64,000 bases of DNA from Chitinophaga sp. E66 (GCA_019285755.1 CP079103.1:5489001-5553000); one strand, 5' to 3'. Shown: positions 41,682 through 51,787, counted from the stretch's first letter. A program made the numbers and translations. Notes: a model not told the origin generated them from the letters alone.

Positions 41682-43457
41682 ATGAAAAGAACAATTCAAC
41701 ACTTTACATACATGCTTCTTGCGGTCATGCTGGTGCTATCGGCCGCGTGCAACAAAGACATACTGAACAAAAAGCCTCTGAACGACTACAGCGATGAAGA
41801 CGTTTGGAAAGACCCTTCATTGGTAGTAGCGTATGTCAACAACCTGTATCTCCAAATGCGGCATGGTTTCACGGAAGTGATGCTCAGCTCCGTTTCCGAT
41901 GAAAGCCGGTTTATCCATAACTACGGAACACAAACGGCTGTGACCGATGCATTATCGCCCGACGACCGGGAGCGTTTAATGACCGCTATGGTGAATGGGA
42001 AAAGCACTACCGTGCGATCCGCAACTGCAACGTTTTTTCGAGATGGTCGGGAAGGTACCCTTCAAGGACGAAGCGCAGCGGCAGCGGCTCATCGGGGAGG
42101 TTCATTATCTCCGCGCCTGGTTTTATCATACCCTTGTGCGTTATTGGGGCGGGGTTCCGCTGGTGAAAAAGCCATTTGATCTGGGCAACCGTGATGAGAT
42201 GTTCATCGCGCGCGGATCGTTTGAAGAATGCGTAAACTTCATCGTGGAAGATTGCGACAAGGCTGCGACCATTCTTCCTCCCAAGCATGAACAACCGGGC
42301 CGTGCCACAAAGTACGCCGCTATGGCATTGAAGTCTCGTATCCTGACTTTCGCCGCCAGCGACTTGTTTAACCGGCCGGGTATTCCTGCGGATTCGTCTT
42401 ACGTAGGTTACGTTAACAGCTCCGCGGCGTTACAAGGCCAGCGGTACCAAAAGGCAAAAGATGCAGCCAGGGCGCTCATTGACCTGAATGTTTTCTCCAT
42501 CTATAAGCCCACTTCCAACGCGGTAGAAAACTATACGCGCGTGTTTTTAGATAAGGACAATTCGGAGATCATATTTGCGCGTTATTTTAACCGGCAATTC
42601 CAGGGAACTTCACATGATCTGTATAATGGTCCTAATGGCTACCATAACTGGGGCGGGAATGTTCCGCTTGAAAACTTCGTATCTGGTTACCAGATGGCAG
42701 ACGGTTCCGCATTCAGCTGGGCAAACCCGACGCACGCGGCCAACCCGTACGCCAACCGCGATCCCCGCTTTTACGCAACGATCCTTTACAACGGCGCTAA
42801 ATGGAAAAAACGCCCCAGCGATGCCATCGCACTTGATCCGGTGGGTGAAATCCAGACCGGCCGCTTTGAAAAGAAAAATGCACAGGGGCCATTGTCATTC
42901 AATCCGGACTCGATACGCGTGGCAGCGCCATCGAAAACTGGAATGGAACTTACACCGGATATTATCTCCGCAAGTTCATGGACCTGACGCTCGATGCACA
43001 GTTCTTCCGCGGCGATCAGGCCTGGCCATGGTTCCGGTATTCAGAGGTGCTGTTAAATGCGGCCGAAGCCATGATCGCCTTAAATGAATCTGACGGCGCA
43101 CGTACGTATATCAATGAAATCCGTACCCGCGGAGGTATGCCGGCAATCCCAAATTCAGTTACCGGCACTGCATTGAGGGATCTGCTCCGCTATGAGCGCC
43201 GCTACGAACTGGCTTTCGAAGAACATCGGTACTATGACGCCCGCCGTTGGGTGATCGCGGAATCGGCGTTTACCGGTCCGGCCAATGCCATAGAAATCTT
43301 CGGCAAACTGAATCCGGACAATACATTAACCTGGACCTACAAGGTCGTGAACAGCGGACAGGATCGTCTCTTTACCAGGAAACATTACCTGATTCCGATC
43401 ATGGCCGCAGAGATCCGGAGGAACGACAAAATGAAGCAAAATCCGGGATATAATTAA
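41682..43457 (+). CDS. RagB/SusD family nutrient-binding lipoprotein (apparent frameshifts)
   Basis: MKRTIQHFTYMLLAVMLVLS and AACNKDILNK give a lipoprotein signal. The SusD fold is seen in LIGEVHYLRAWFYHTLVRYW, GGVPLVKKPFDLGN, KYAAMALKSRILTFAASDLF, WPWFRYSEVLLNAAEAMIAL and LLRYERRYELAFEEHRYYD, ending MKQNPGYN. About 592 residues. Shifts near 41968, 42020 and 42908. It covers the SusC pore on the outer surface and binds the substrate before TonB-driven import. Confidence 0.94.
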
Positions 43458-43855
43458 CAGTTCATTATCAACAGGCAGACAATAGCATTCGAACGCCGTG
43501 GGGTTGAATTCCCTGCGGCGTTCGTGTATTTGGTACGCTATCCTGACTAAAAAATATTTTCCGGGTTTTGATTTTTGTATACGGTTAAGTCGTACTTTCG
43601 TTTTCCTGATTAACAGACGATTAACAACCTTAGAGCGTCAGCAGCTTACAGACCGTCCGAATACCACGAATGAATACCCCGTCCAAAGCAATTTTCCGTT
43701 CGAGCAATTAACTATCGATAACAATAAATCAACGATCTGCTCACATTTACTTAATGTCCACTTAATGTTGGCTTAATGACAAGGCTGGAACTTTGTGGTG
43801 TCAAAAAGAAGACACACACAATCCAGAGAAAGTTAACTATTAAAACATCCGAGAA
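43458..43855. other. Intergenic region after susD
   Basis: About 400 bases. A GC-rich imperfect hairpin (CGAACGCCG at 43491 and CGGCGTTCG at 43516) follows susD and may end its transcript. TTG at 43768-43770 and GGAACTTTG at 43787-43795 form a weak promoter before the next gene. A 92-codon frame at 43498 looks like chance. Confidence 0.4.
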
Positions 43856-44323
43856 ATGAAAAAGACATTTGTTGCGGCTCCAAAACGATTTCTTACGGCA
43901 ATTTTATTGATTGTCGGAATTTCAATGCAATCATTCGCGCAGGATCGCGCTTTCGCTTACGCCGCAGAGCCGGCTAAACGCGAGACCCGCGCAGAAAATG
44001 CTCCTGAAGACGCCAACTATATGGCCAAAAGAGGATGCAAAATCGACATCGCGCAAGAAGGCGCCCGCGGCCTCAAATTTATCGTGCAGATCGAAAATCC
44101 TATGCAGGATAAATTGACGCTTTACATTAAAGACGGGAACAACAACACGCTTCACAAAGAAGCGCTCGAACTGACCTCATCCAGGTTTGTTGGCCGTTAC
44201 AACCTCGAAAAGCTGGAAGACGGCGATTATACCTTTGAAATCAGAAACGGTAAAAATAAACTGGAAAAATCCGTTGTTATCAAGACGCAGTACATGGTGA
44301 ACCGCGCCGTGTCTGTCGAATAA
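43856..44323 (+). CDS. Small secreted beta-sandwich-like protein, unknown function
   Basis: Intact, 155 residues. A basic N-terminus and hydrophobic stretch (FLTAILLIVGISMQSFAQ) form a signal peptide. A 30-residue charged linker follows, then a domain of about 80 residues: KFIVQIENPMQDKLTLYIKD, LHKEALELTSSRFVGRYNLE and LEDGDYTFEIRNGKNKLEKS. The pattern of strands and the DGDYTFEI turn recall the C-terminal sorting or Por-secretion-tail-like folds, but the type IX signature is not clear. It is monocistronic with its own terminator. Confidence 0.7.
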   Translation: MKKTFVAAPKRFLTAILLIVGISMQSFAQDRAFAYAAEPAKRETRAENAPEDANYMAKRGCKIDIAQEGARGLKFIVQIENPMQDKLTLYIKDGNNNTLHKEALELTSSRFVGRYNLEKLEDGDYTFEIRNGKNKLEKSVVIKTQYMVNRAVSVE

Positions 44324-44351
44324 CCCCGGCCCTTCCGGCATTAAGTTCCCT

Positions 44352-44391
44352 ACAGGCAGCCCGTGACCCCGCTCACAGGCTGCCTGTTTTG
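44352..44391 (+). terminator. Terminator of the small secreted protein gene
   Basis: ACAGGCAGCC at 44352-44361 and GGCTGCCTGT at 44378-44387 form a 10-bp stem followed by a T-run. Confidence 0.75.
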
Positions 44392-44408
44392 TTAACACCA
44401 AAACAAAC

Positions 44409-44432
44409 GGGGCCGGCATCACCGCCGGCCCC
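44409..44432 (-). terminator. Terminator of the NagZ-fusion gene
   Basis: GGGGCCGGC and GCCGGCCCC pair perfectly around a 6-base loop. On the complement strand the stem is followed by GTTTGTTTTGG, a T-rich tail 27 bases after the fusion gene stop. Confidence 0.7.
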
Positions 44433-44458
44433 GCAATATTTTTACGTTGTTGCTATGT

Positions 44459-47446
44459 TTAGAGCATCGCCTGGTATAAGGTTTCCATCATGTTCTCCCG
44501 CACTTTCAAAGTCGATAGTTTGTAATTCGTCCCCCGTTCGGGCAAACCCTGTTGCTCAGGAAGACAAACGCCAGTTTAGACGCAGGGTCTACCCAAACAC
44601 AGGTTCCCGTAAATCCGGTATGGCCGAAAGTCTGAGGAGAGCAAGACCGGCAGGGGTAGGCATCTTTTCTGGTAGCATTGTCTTTCTCGGGCTTATCCCA
44701 GCCTAAACCACGACGGCTGATCCCAGAATGATATCCCGTGAACATTTGTATCGTCGTAGGACGAATATATTGCACCCCGTTGTATTCGCCTCCATTCAGC
44801 AGCATTTGCACCAGCACGCCCAGGTCGCCGGCACTGGAGAAAAGTCCTGCATGCCCGGCTACGCCGCCAAACATAGCTGCGCCGGGGTCGTGTACATCGC
44901 CGCGGATCCACTGCACCCGGAAGTTGGCTTCAAATTCGGTGGGTACCAGTCGCGCTAGCGCCAGGCGGCTCCGCGGTTCAAATCCGGTCGTTTCCAGACC
45001 CAGTGGCTCGTAAAACGTCTCCCGGACGTAATGGTCCAGCCGCTGACCGGTCAGTTCTTCCACGATCTTACCCAGGAAGATAAAATCGTTGTCACTGTAA
45101 ATGTATTGCCGGCCGGCTGGCAACAATTTGCTGTCGAGGATGCGACGGAACATGGTATCCTCGTAGCGTTCTTCCATATACAGGTTTTCCGCTACCCGAA
45201 CGGTGCGCAGTGAATCCTGGTGAGGGGCGAACAACAACGTGTCTGGCCAGCCATTGGGCATCAGCACCTCTTTGTAAAAAGGGATATAGGATACCAGGCC
45301 AGCCTGGTGCAGCAGGATGTCACGGATCGTCAGTTTCGCCTTATCGGTTCCGCGCACCCAGGGCAGATAGGTACCAGGGTAGCGTCCAACTGAAGCTTGC
45401 CTTCGTCGAATAAGCGCATGACAGACAATGTTGTGGCGCAGATTTTCGTTACGGAAGCAAGGTCGTATACGGAGCTGTCGGTTACTTTTTCCCGCTGGCT
45501 ATAGTCGTAAAATCCGAAATGTTTATTGTATACCAGTTTGCCGTCTTTTAAAGCCAGCACCTGGCAGCCGGGCGCCGCACCCTGTGCTATCATATCATAC
45601 GCCAGCGAATCGATGCGCTGGAGGATGACACTTTTCATCCCCACGCTTTCGGGTTCGGCCGACGGCAGCGAAGCAGCAGGAGCTGCGGGGGCGCCAGGCT
45701 AGTGAGCCCGGTACCGAAGGGAAAGTTTTCGCATACGGTCACCGGGAGTTTACCCTTTGGCTGCAACTGCCCGAAAATCACATTGGCGGCCGCCCGGTGC
45801 GTAATGCTGTCATCTTCATAGGCCGCTATGATAGTCGGCGCGTCACAGAAGTAACGGATGGCGTATGGATTACCGAAGGTCACTGTTACCGCGGGCATTT
45901 CTTCCTGCAGCTGGTTGATCACTGCTCTCTCAGCGCGGGTGATGCCGTAATTGTTGGCGGGGCGTCGGCTATAATCCTGCAGGGCGATTATCACCGCGTC
46001 ATAGTCTCTTTTCAGCACCTTCACCATACCGGCTACCTGCGCCTCTGTTTGCCGGGAGCTAAAAACATAACCTGCGGCATCGGGGCGGTGGGCACGTACG
46101 GCATCCAGGAATGTATTGTTGCCACCGTCTACACCAACGGCTACAACTGCAAGCCTTTGCTTTCCGGATACCGTCGAAATTGGCAAGAGGTGATTATCAT
46201 TTCGTAAAACGGTGATGGCGTTTTCCGAGATCCGGCGGCGGAGGGTAGTACTGGAGCATTGATATCTGCTGCAATATTCACCGGATCAATGGGTTGCACA
46301 TTATTCAGGCCCATATCATATTTGGCGCGGAGCACTTTTTTTCACCCGGCGGTAGACTTCCTCCCGTGTAATCTGGCCTTTCCGGATGGCCTGAGCTATG
46401 GCCTGTACACTGCCGCGCGCGGTGGAAGGCAATTCCATGAGGTCGTTGCCCGCCAGCAGGCTCTGAAGCGATTCCTGCCCATTACTATAGTATTTTCTGA
46501 TGCCTTGCATTTCCAACGCGTCCGTTACCACGATCCCATCAAAACCCATGTCCTTTTTCAGCATGTCGGTGACGGTCTTATAGGAGATGGATGTGGGCGT
46601 ATTGGCTTTGTTATCAATAGCCGGCACATTAAGGTGAGCGATCATCACCGAGGATACGCCGGCTTCGATAGCGCGGCGGAATGGGTACAATTCAAGAGAA
46701 TCCAGGCTGGCCAGGGACTTCCGGATCACGGGCAGATCATGATGAGAATCTACATCCGTATCTCCATGTCCTGGAAAGTGTTTTGCGCAGGCCATAATGC
46801 CCGCATCCTGCATGCCCTTGATCATGGCTACGCCAAGACGGGCCACCTGGTATTTATCTTCGCCGAAAGAACGGTCATTAATTACAGGATTTTCGGGATT
46901 ATTGTTGACGTCCAGCACCGGGGCGAAGTTGTATTGGATCCCCATGCGGCGGCATTGTTCGCCGATTGCCTTGCCGACTTCGTAGATGAGGGTACTGTCT
47001 TGCACAGCGCCGAGCATAAGGTTTCGGGAAACGCAATCACGCTGTCGACGAATCGCATCCCCAGGCCCCATTCACCATCTACCGATACAAGCAGGGGCGT
47101 CTGGCTGGCAGCCTGAAGGCGGTTGACGAGGATTGCCTGCCTGCCCGGCCCGCCCTGAAAGGTGACGATACCGCCCACCTTCACATTCCGGATATCGTTG
47201 AGTACGGATGCCACGTGATCGGCCCCTAGATTGGAGTGCACACGGATCATGATCAATTGTGCGATCCTTTCTTCATGGGTCAGGGAATTAAAAACACTGT
47301 CGACCCATCGCTCCGCCGGTCCGGGGCCCGGTCGGCTTTGCATGGTTATTTCCGTTTGGGGGTGGCTTGACCAGGATATTTTCCGGCCGGGCGGAAGCCG
47401 CCATGAGCAATCCGCTCAGCCCTGCTACCGTTAATAATCTCATCAT
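44459..47446 (-). CDS. Glycoside hydrolase family 3 (NagZ-like) fused to beta-lactamase-like serine hydrolase (several apparent frameshifts)
   Basis: About 995 residues with a signal-like start MMRLLTVAGLSGLLMAASA. The first domain is a NagZ-type GH3 enzyme: RMGIQYNFAPVLDVNNNPEN, CAKHFPGHGDTDVDSHHDLP (residues about 220-240, the NagZ His/Asp motif) and GIVVTDALEMQGI with the nucleophile Asp. A GH3 C-terminal alpha/beta domain follows. The last 390 residues are a class C beta-lactamase/DD-peptidase-like fold with LASVTKICA (SxxK), YSDNDF (YxN) and FGHTGFTGT (HTG). NagZ removes N-acetylglucosamine from peptidoglycan fragments and the second domain probably cleaves a linked peptide or ester. Shifts near 47330, 47030, 46340, 46200, 45680 and 45360. 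Confidence 0.88.
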
Positions 47447-47807
47447 GTCATAAACATAACAAAAATTGTGTGCATCCGCCACCGGGAATTGACTGACGGC
47501 GAACGCATTGCATTAAACAATTATATCTTTAGGACAGATGGTCAACCGGCGCTAGTTCAATTTAAATAGTGTCTACGTTTTACCTTCTTTTATTGAATTA
47601 CGTTTATTAATTTGGCCGATACATTCGCGAGAATTCAGTAATTACAATATAAATTACCAACTCATTCAATTTCTTACTATATTTGCACCTTACGGTCCGT
47701 TGGTAGATGAACCTTTTGGGTGCCCTGGCTGTAAGAAGAAACGTCGCGAAACGAACCTGTAAACAAGCGCAAGTCTATTGCTTGCGATGAATATTTATCA
47801 GCAACAC
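47447..47807. other. Divergent intergenic region before adk
   Basis: About 360 bases between the NagZ-fusion gene and adk. TATATTTG at 47678-47685 is a -7 element for adk, with no clear -33. A 27-codon frame, MNLLGALAVRRN then VAKRTCKQAQVYCLR, runs from ATG 47707 to TGA 47790 and overlaps an in-frame upstream adk ATG at 47787. It may be chance or a leader peptide. Confidence 0.4.
47678..47685 (+). promoter_or_regulatory. -7 promoter element of adk
   Basis: TATATTTG matches TAnnTTTG exactly; the -33 element is not evident. It leaves a leader of about 115 bases before adk. Confidence 0.45.
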
Positions 47808-48393
47808 ATGGTCAATTTAATTCTATTTGGCCCTCCCGGTAGCGGGAAAGGAACGCAGAGTGCCAACATTATCGAAAAGTACGGATTGATTCACCTTTCT
47901 ACAGGCGACCTGCTGCGCTCTGAGATAGCGGCTAAGACTCCGCTGGGCCTGGAAGCGCAGAAAGTGATGGATCAGGGTTTACTGGTACCCGACGAGGTGG
48001 TGATCGGCATGATCTCTTCCAAGCTGGACGCCAATCCTGAGGCCCGTGGCTTCATTTTCGACGGTTTTCCCCGCACCACCGCCCAGGCGGAAGCGCTGGA
48101 CAAGCTGCTGACCCTCAAGAAAACGGCCATTTCCGGTGCTGAGCCTCGAAGTACCTGAAGATGAGCTGGTTCGCCGCCTCCTGGAGCGCGGTCAGACCTC
48201 CGGCCGTTCCGATGATGCCAGTGAGGATGTGGTGAAAAAGCGTATCGTGGAGTATCATAACAAAACCGCTCCCGTAGCCGATCACTACGCCAAATTCGGT
48301 AAGCTGAAGAAAATCAAAGGCGAAGGCACTATCGATAACATCTTCGATGCGCTGAGCAAGGAAATCGACGATTTGATGGGCGTTCGCGTATAG
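47808..48393 (+). CDS. adk: Adenylate kinase (one apparent frameshift)
   Basis: Converts ATP plus AMP to two ADP. P-loop LILFGPPGSGKGTQ, AMP site HLSTGDLLRSEI, and IFDGFPRTTAQAEAL are present. After the shift near 48135 the LID region LVRRLLERGQTSGRSDDASE and KRIVEYHNKTAPVADHY follow. The LID is short and has no zinc Cys. About 195 residues. ATG 47808 is chosen over 47787 because MVNLILFGPPG fits the family start. Confidence 0.94.
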
Positions 48394-48418
48394 CTGCCGC
48401 TCATTTTACATCATATTG

Positions 48419-48469
48419 AAAACGCAAAGATCAGGTAAAGCCAAACTTTACGATCTTTGCGTTTTGCTT
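48419..48469 (+). terminator. Long-stem terminator of adk
   Basis: AAAACGCAAAGATC at 48419-48432 pairs with GATCTTTGCGTTTT at 48452-48465, and an inner GTAAAG/CTTTAC extends the stem to 20 bp around a CCAAA loop. A T-run follows. Confidence 0.85.
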
Positions 48470-48510
48470 TTTACCCGGCACCCGCCGGAAATAGCAATTG
48501 TTTGATCATC

Positions 48511-49572
48511 ATGGAGAACTTTGTAGACTACATCAGGGTATATTGCAAATCGGGCCACGGCGGCGCCGGCAGCAAGCATTTTATGCGCACCAAATTCAAA
48601 GCCCTGGCCGGTCGGACGGCGGCGACGGTGGTCGCGGAGGCCATATTATGCTGCGCGGCAACTCCCAGCTCTGGACGCTTTTGCACCTTCGCTGGTATAA
48701 GAACGTCCTCGCCGAAAATGGCGGTAATGGCAGCGGAGACAATTGCACCGGGCACAACGGAAAAGATATCGTGATTGAAGTGCCTCTGGGCACCATCGTG
48801 CGTGACGAGGAAACCGGCGAAGTGGAAGCCGAAGTGCTGACCGAAGGCCAGGAAGTTATCTTCATGCCCGGCGGCATGGGCGGACGCGGTAACGCCTACT
48901 TCAAGAGCGCCACCAACCAGGTCCCCGAATACGCCCAGCCCGGCCAACCCGGCCTCGAAGGATGGAAGATCCGGAACTCAAAGTATTGGCGGATGTCGGC
49001 CTCGTTGGCTTCCCCAATGCCGGGAAATCCACCCTCCTGTCCAGCATCACAGCCGCCAGGCCCAAAATCGCGAACTACGCCTTTACCACCCTCACCCCCA
49101 ACTCGGCATGGTCCCATACCGCGACGATCGCTCGTTCTGCATGGCCGACCTCCCTGGGATCATCGAAGGTGCCCATGAAGGCAAAGGCCTGGGCCACAGG
49201 TTCCTCCGTCATATAGAACGGAACGCAGTGCTGCTGTTCGTCATTCCAGCCGACAGCCCAGACCATAAAAAAGAATTCGACATCCTCGTCAACGAGCTCG
49301 AACAATATAATCCCGAACTGCTCGACAAACAGTTCCTCATCGCTATCTCCAAAAGCGACATGCTCGACGAAGAACTGCAGGAAGCTATTTCCGCAGAACT
49401 CCCCGCAGACGTGCCCCGGGTTTTCATCTCCGCAGTCACACAAACTGGATTGCAGCAATTGAAAGATATGGTGTGGGAAGTACTGGCCGCCGAGGCCGAT
49501 AGAACGCGCACGCCTATGCTGGAAGATGAGGAAGATGAGTGGGAAGAAGGCGAAGAAGAATCAACTGAATAA
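48511..49572 (+). CDS. obgE: GTPase ObgE/CgtA (apparent frameshifts)
   Basis: Ribosome-assembly and stress GTPase. The glycine-rich Obg fold is seen in YCKSGHGGAGSKHFMRTKF, GGDGGRGGHIML and MPGGMGGRGNAYFKSATNQV. The G domain carries GFPNAGKST (G1), ADLPGIIEGAHEGKGLGHRF (G3), ISKSDM (G4) and ISAVTQTG (G5). A short acidic tail (EDEEDEWEEGEEEST) ends the protein. About 354 residues. Shifts near 48605, 48962 and 49105. No TGS domain, as usual in this phylum. Confidence 0.93.
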
Positions 49573-49586
49573 TAGTAAAGATTTTT

Positions 49587-49594
49587 TACATTTG
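49587..49594 (+). promoter_or_regulatory. -7 promoter element before tRNA-Thr
   Basis: TACATTTG matches TAnnTTTG and ends eight bases before the tRNA 5' end, the right distance for direct transcription of the tRNA. Confidence 0.5.
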
Positions 49595-49602
49595 CACCAC
49601 TC

Positions 49603-49678
49603 GCCACCCTAGCTCAGCTGGTTAGAGCGTTGTTGTTTCGTAAATAACAGGTCGTCGGTTCGATTCCGATGGGTGGCT
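49603..49678 (+). tRNA. tRNA-Thr (CGT anticodon)
   Basis: Acceptor arms GCCACCC and GGGTGGC pair fully. D arm GCTC-AGCTGGTTA-GAGC and T arm GTCGG-TTCGATT-CCGAT are standard. The anticodon loop TTCGTAA on stem GTTGT/ATAAC reads CGT. Three bases instead of one separate the D and anticodon stems, so the gene is two bases longer than expected (76), either an unusual arm or a small insertion error. CCA is not encoded. Confidence 0.82.
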
Positions 49679-50829
49679 CAGATAGCCTCCGGTTGCATCC
49701 GCACATCGGAGGCTATTTTCATTTCATATATCGCTATCATCCGCGCGATTTCTGCCCAGCGGGCATCAACATCGTTTTCCGTATAATATTCACGAAACAC
49801 ACTTTCGGCTGAACCTTCCGCGCGGTGCAGGAAGTGCCAGGTCAGGATTTGCCGTAGGTATTGACCTTCCGGAACATTTGCTCCAAAATTGGTTGCCAGC
49901 CATTCGAGGTTTCCGCGGATTTTGGCGTCATGCTCCCTTCCGCCGACTTCAAAGCGATAACTTTCCCGTAGTTCGCGAAGATAAATGCCGGTTATTCCGG
50001 GATGCGGGAGCCCCTGTATCTCACACTCTCCACAGGATGCAGGTTCTACATCCCTACCGAAAAATAATTTTATCTGTGTTCCATTTCGCCAGGTGCCGCC
50101 TACATAACGAAAGATCCGTTTTAGCCCTTTTCCGTCATCCCCGATTAACACATAGTCACGGTAATCATGCCTGTCGGATGTGAAATAAATCGTAATGAAC
50201 CTGGCTGGCGTGCTTTCCGTTCCGAAACTTCCCTTTGACTCATTGAATGCCAGTTGCGTAACGGGCGACTGCCTGCCGGCGAAGCTTAACGTGTCGCTAA
50301 TCGCTGATAAGATGCCGTCCGAAATGGATAAATCCCGGGATAACTCTCGACGGTCTGGTAATCCGGCCTGGTCTGGCTTGCGCACCTCGGAATCAGGATA
50401 TTTGGAGCCGAAGTTATACAGTAACACGAAAAACAAAATGAATATGAACAGGCTTATACCCACAAGGCGCCAGGGCATATTGGAGGGGAAAGGCTTCTCC
50501 CACTCATTCCTATGGCTATTTAAATCAGTGTCAAAACGACCACGCCGGGACTGTTCCCGTTGCGAAGGCGGCGACTGGTAAACCGGACGTTGCTGCGCAG
50601 GCTCGGGTTGAATACGACTCCATGCCAACTGGCGGTCGTATCGCAGTCGATCATCAGCATCGGAAAGTATGCGATATGCCTCCAGCACCACGCGAAAATG
50701 CGCTTCCGCGGCAGCGTTGCCGGGATTGCGATCCGGATGGTATTGCATTGACAGCTTCCGGAAGGCTGATTTAATACTGGCGGCCGTTGCGTTTTCCGGG
50801 ACGCCCAAAACCTGGTATAGTGTCGGCAT
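49678..50829 (-). CDS. DnaJ-domain membrane protein
   Basis: Intact, 383 residues. The J domain is at residues 3-66 (LYQVLGVPENATAASIKSAF, QYHPDRNPGN with the HPD triad, AYRILSDADDRLRYDRQ). A Gln/Arg-rich linker, one membrane helix (RLVGISLFIFILFFVLLYNF, about 122-142) and a 240-residue C-terminal part with no family I can name follow. It includes FGRDVEPASCGECEIQGLPH. It should recruit DnaK to a membrane site. Its stop shares a base with the 3' end of the convergent tRNA. Confidence 0.88.
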   Translation of the reverse strand: MPTLYQVLGVPENATAASIKSAFRKLSMQYHPDRNPGNAAAEAHFRVVLEAYRILSDADDRLRYDRQLAWSRIQPEPAQQRPVYQSPPSQREQSRRGRFDTDLNSHRNEWEKPFPSNMPWRLVGISLFIFILFFVLLYNFGSKYPDSEVRKPDQAGLPDRRELSRDLSISDGILSAISDTLSFAGRQSPVTQLAFNESKGSFGTESTPARFITIYFTSDRHDYRDYVLIGDDGKGLKRIFRYVGGTWRNGTQIKLFFGRDVEPASCGECEIQGLPHPGITGIYLRELRESYRFEVGGREHDAKIRGNLEWLATNFGANVPEGQYLRQILTWHFLHRAEGSAESVFREYYTENDVDARWAEIARMIAIYEMKIASDVRMQPEAI

Positions 50830-50831
50830 GC

Positions 50832-51095
50832 TTAATCGGTCGTTTTCAAGCCTTCTGATACACGGATTCTACGAAAATCCATATTGTCACCAGGCATTTT
50901 CACAGCGGCGGATGCATTCCTTGTCGGAAGGTCACATATTTTCGCTATCGGGATAACGGTAATAAGTGTTGAACAATTGCCTGGATTGTGATAAGTCAAC
51001 ATGCAGAAAAATAAACTCCCCTGCGAAAAGACCACGTTGATCTCCGGCAGTTCCGCGAAATCCGTGACTTTCAATATCTGGCATAAGGACGGCAT
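50832..51095 (-). CDS. Possible small hypothetical protein upstream of the DnaJ-like gene
   Basis: An 87-codon frame on the same strand starts MPSLCQILKVTDFAELPEIN and ends two bases before the ATG of the J-domain gene, so translational coupling is possible. It contains FSQGSLFFCMLTYHNPGN. No family is recognised and chance cannot be excluded. The rest of the 311-base gap holds the divergent start region of the Crp-like gene. Confidence 0.3.
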   Translation of the reverse strand: MPSLCQILKVTDFAELPEINVVFSQGSLFFCMLTYHNPGNCSTLITVIPIAKICDLPTRNASAAVKMPGDNMDFRRIRVSEGLKTTD

Positions 51096-51140
51096 CGTAA
51101 CAGTATAAAAATACGATTCCGGCACTAAATTTCTACCTTC

Positions 51141-51734
51141 ATGAATATGGATCCGCAATTCTCCGGCTCTCCCGCTATTAGTTGGGCGCTCGATTACTTC
51201 GCTTCTGTTTCGCCGCTTTCTCCTGCCGCCCGCGAAGCGCTCAGCCAGTATATGTTCCTGGAAAGCTATCCTAAGAAATATACGCTGCAGCAGGCCCGCC
51301 GGCCGGCACAGCACTTATTTCTCGTGGCGTGCGGCCTGGTCCGAAGTTTTTATCCTGAAGACAACCGCGAAGTGACGTTGTTACTGGGGATGGAAGGATG
51401 CGTAGTATGCGCACTGGATAGCCACCTGAGCGGCAGACCAGCTTATTACCAGATTGAAACGTTGGAAGACAGCGAAATCATTGCTATCGCTTATCAAGAC
51501 CTGGAACGTCTTTACCAGAAGCATCACGAGATCGAAAGATTAGGCAGAATGATGATCAGCATGTATTATCTGCAGCAAGATGAAGAATTACGGTCGCTCC
51601 GATTCAAGTCCGCGCGCGAGCGATACATTAGCCTGATGGAAAAACAACCTGAAATCCTGCAGCGGGTACCATTACAATATGTTGCATCATACTTAGGAAT
51701 GACCGCAGAAACGTTGAGCCGCATACGTGGGTGA
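51141..51734 (+). CDS. Crp/Fnr family transcriptional regulator
   Basis: Intact, 197 residues. The N-terminal two thirds form a cyclic-nucleotide-binding-like beta roll (YPKKYTLQQARRPAQHLFLV, GLVRSFYPEDNREVTLLLGM, YYQIETLEDSEIIAIAYQDL). A long helix and a C-terminal helix-turn-helix (VPLQYVASYLGMTAETLSRI) follow. The cAMP-contact residues of E. coli Crp are not obvious, so the ligand is unknown. It is common for Chitinophaga-like genomes to carry many such orphan regulators. It converges on a flavoprotein gene, which it might control. Confidence 0.9.
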   Translation: MNMDPQFSGSPAISWALDYFASVSPLSPAAREALSQYMFLESYPKKYTLQQARRPAQHLFLVACGLVRSFYPEDNREVTLLLGMEGCVVCALDSHLSGRPAYYQIETLEDSEIIAIAYQDLERLYQKHHEIERLGRMMISMYYLQQDEELRSLRFKSARERYISLMEKQPEILQRVPLQYVASYLGMTAETLSRIRG

Positions 51735-51752
51735 ATGTATCTTAAACTAAAA

Positions 51753-51787
51753 CGTGCAGACATTCTTACTTACGGAATGCCTGCACG
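51753..51787. terminator. Imperfect hairpin between the Crp-like gene and the flavoprotein gene
   Basis: CGTGCAGACATTC at 51753-51765 pairs with GAATGCCTGCACG at 51775-51787 apart from one internal A-C mismatch. No T-run follows on the plus strand, so its terminator role is weak. Confidence 0.35.

Noticed and set aside
43498..43776. 92-codon frame after susD
   Set aside because: It contains no recognisable domain and no start signal, and it runs over a hairpin and the next gene's promoter region.
46259..47116. 285-codon plus-strand frame
   Set aside because: It is antisense to the NagZ domain, which has clear catalytic motifs.
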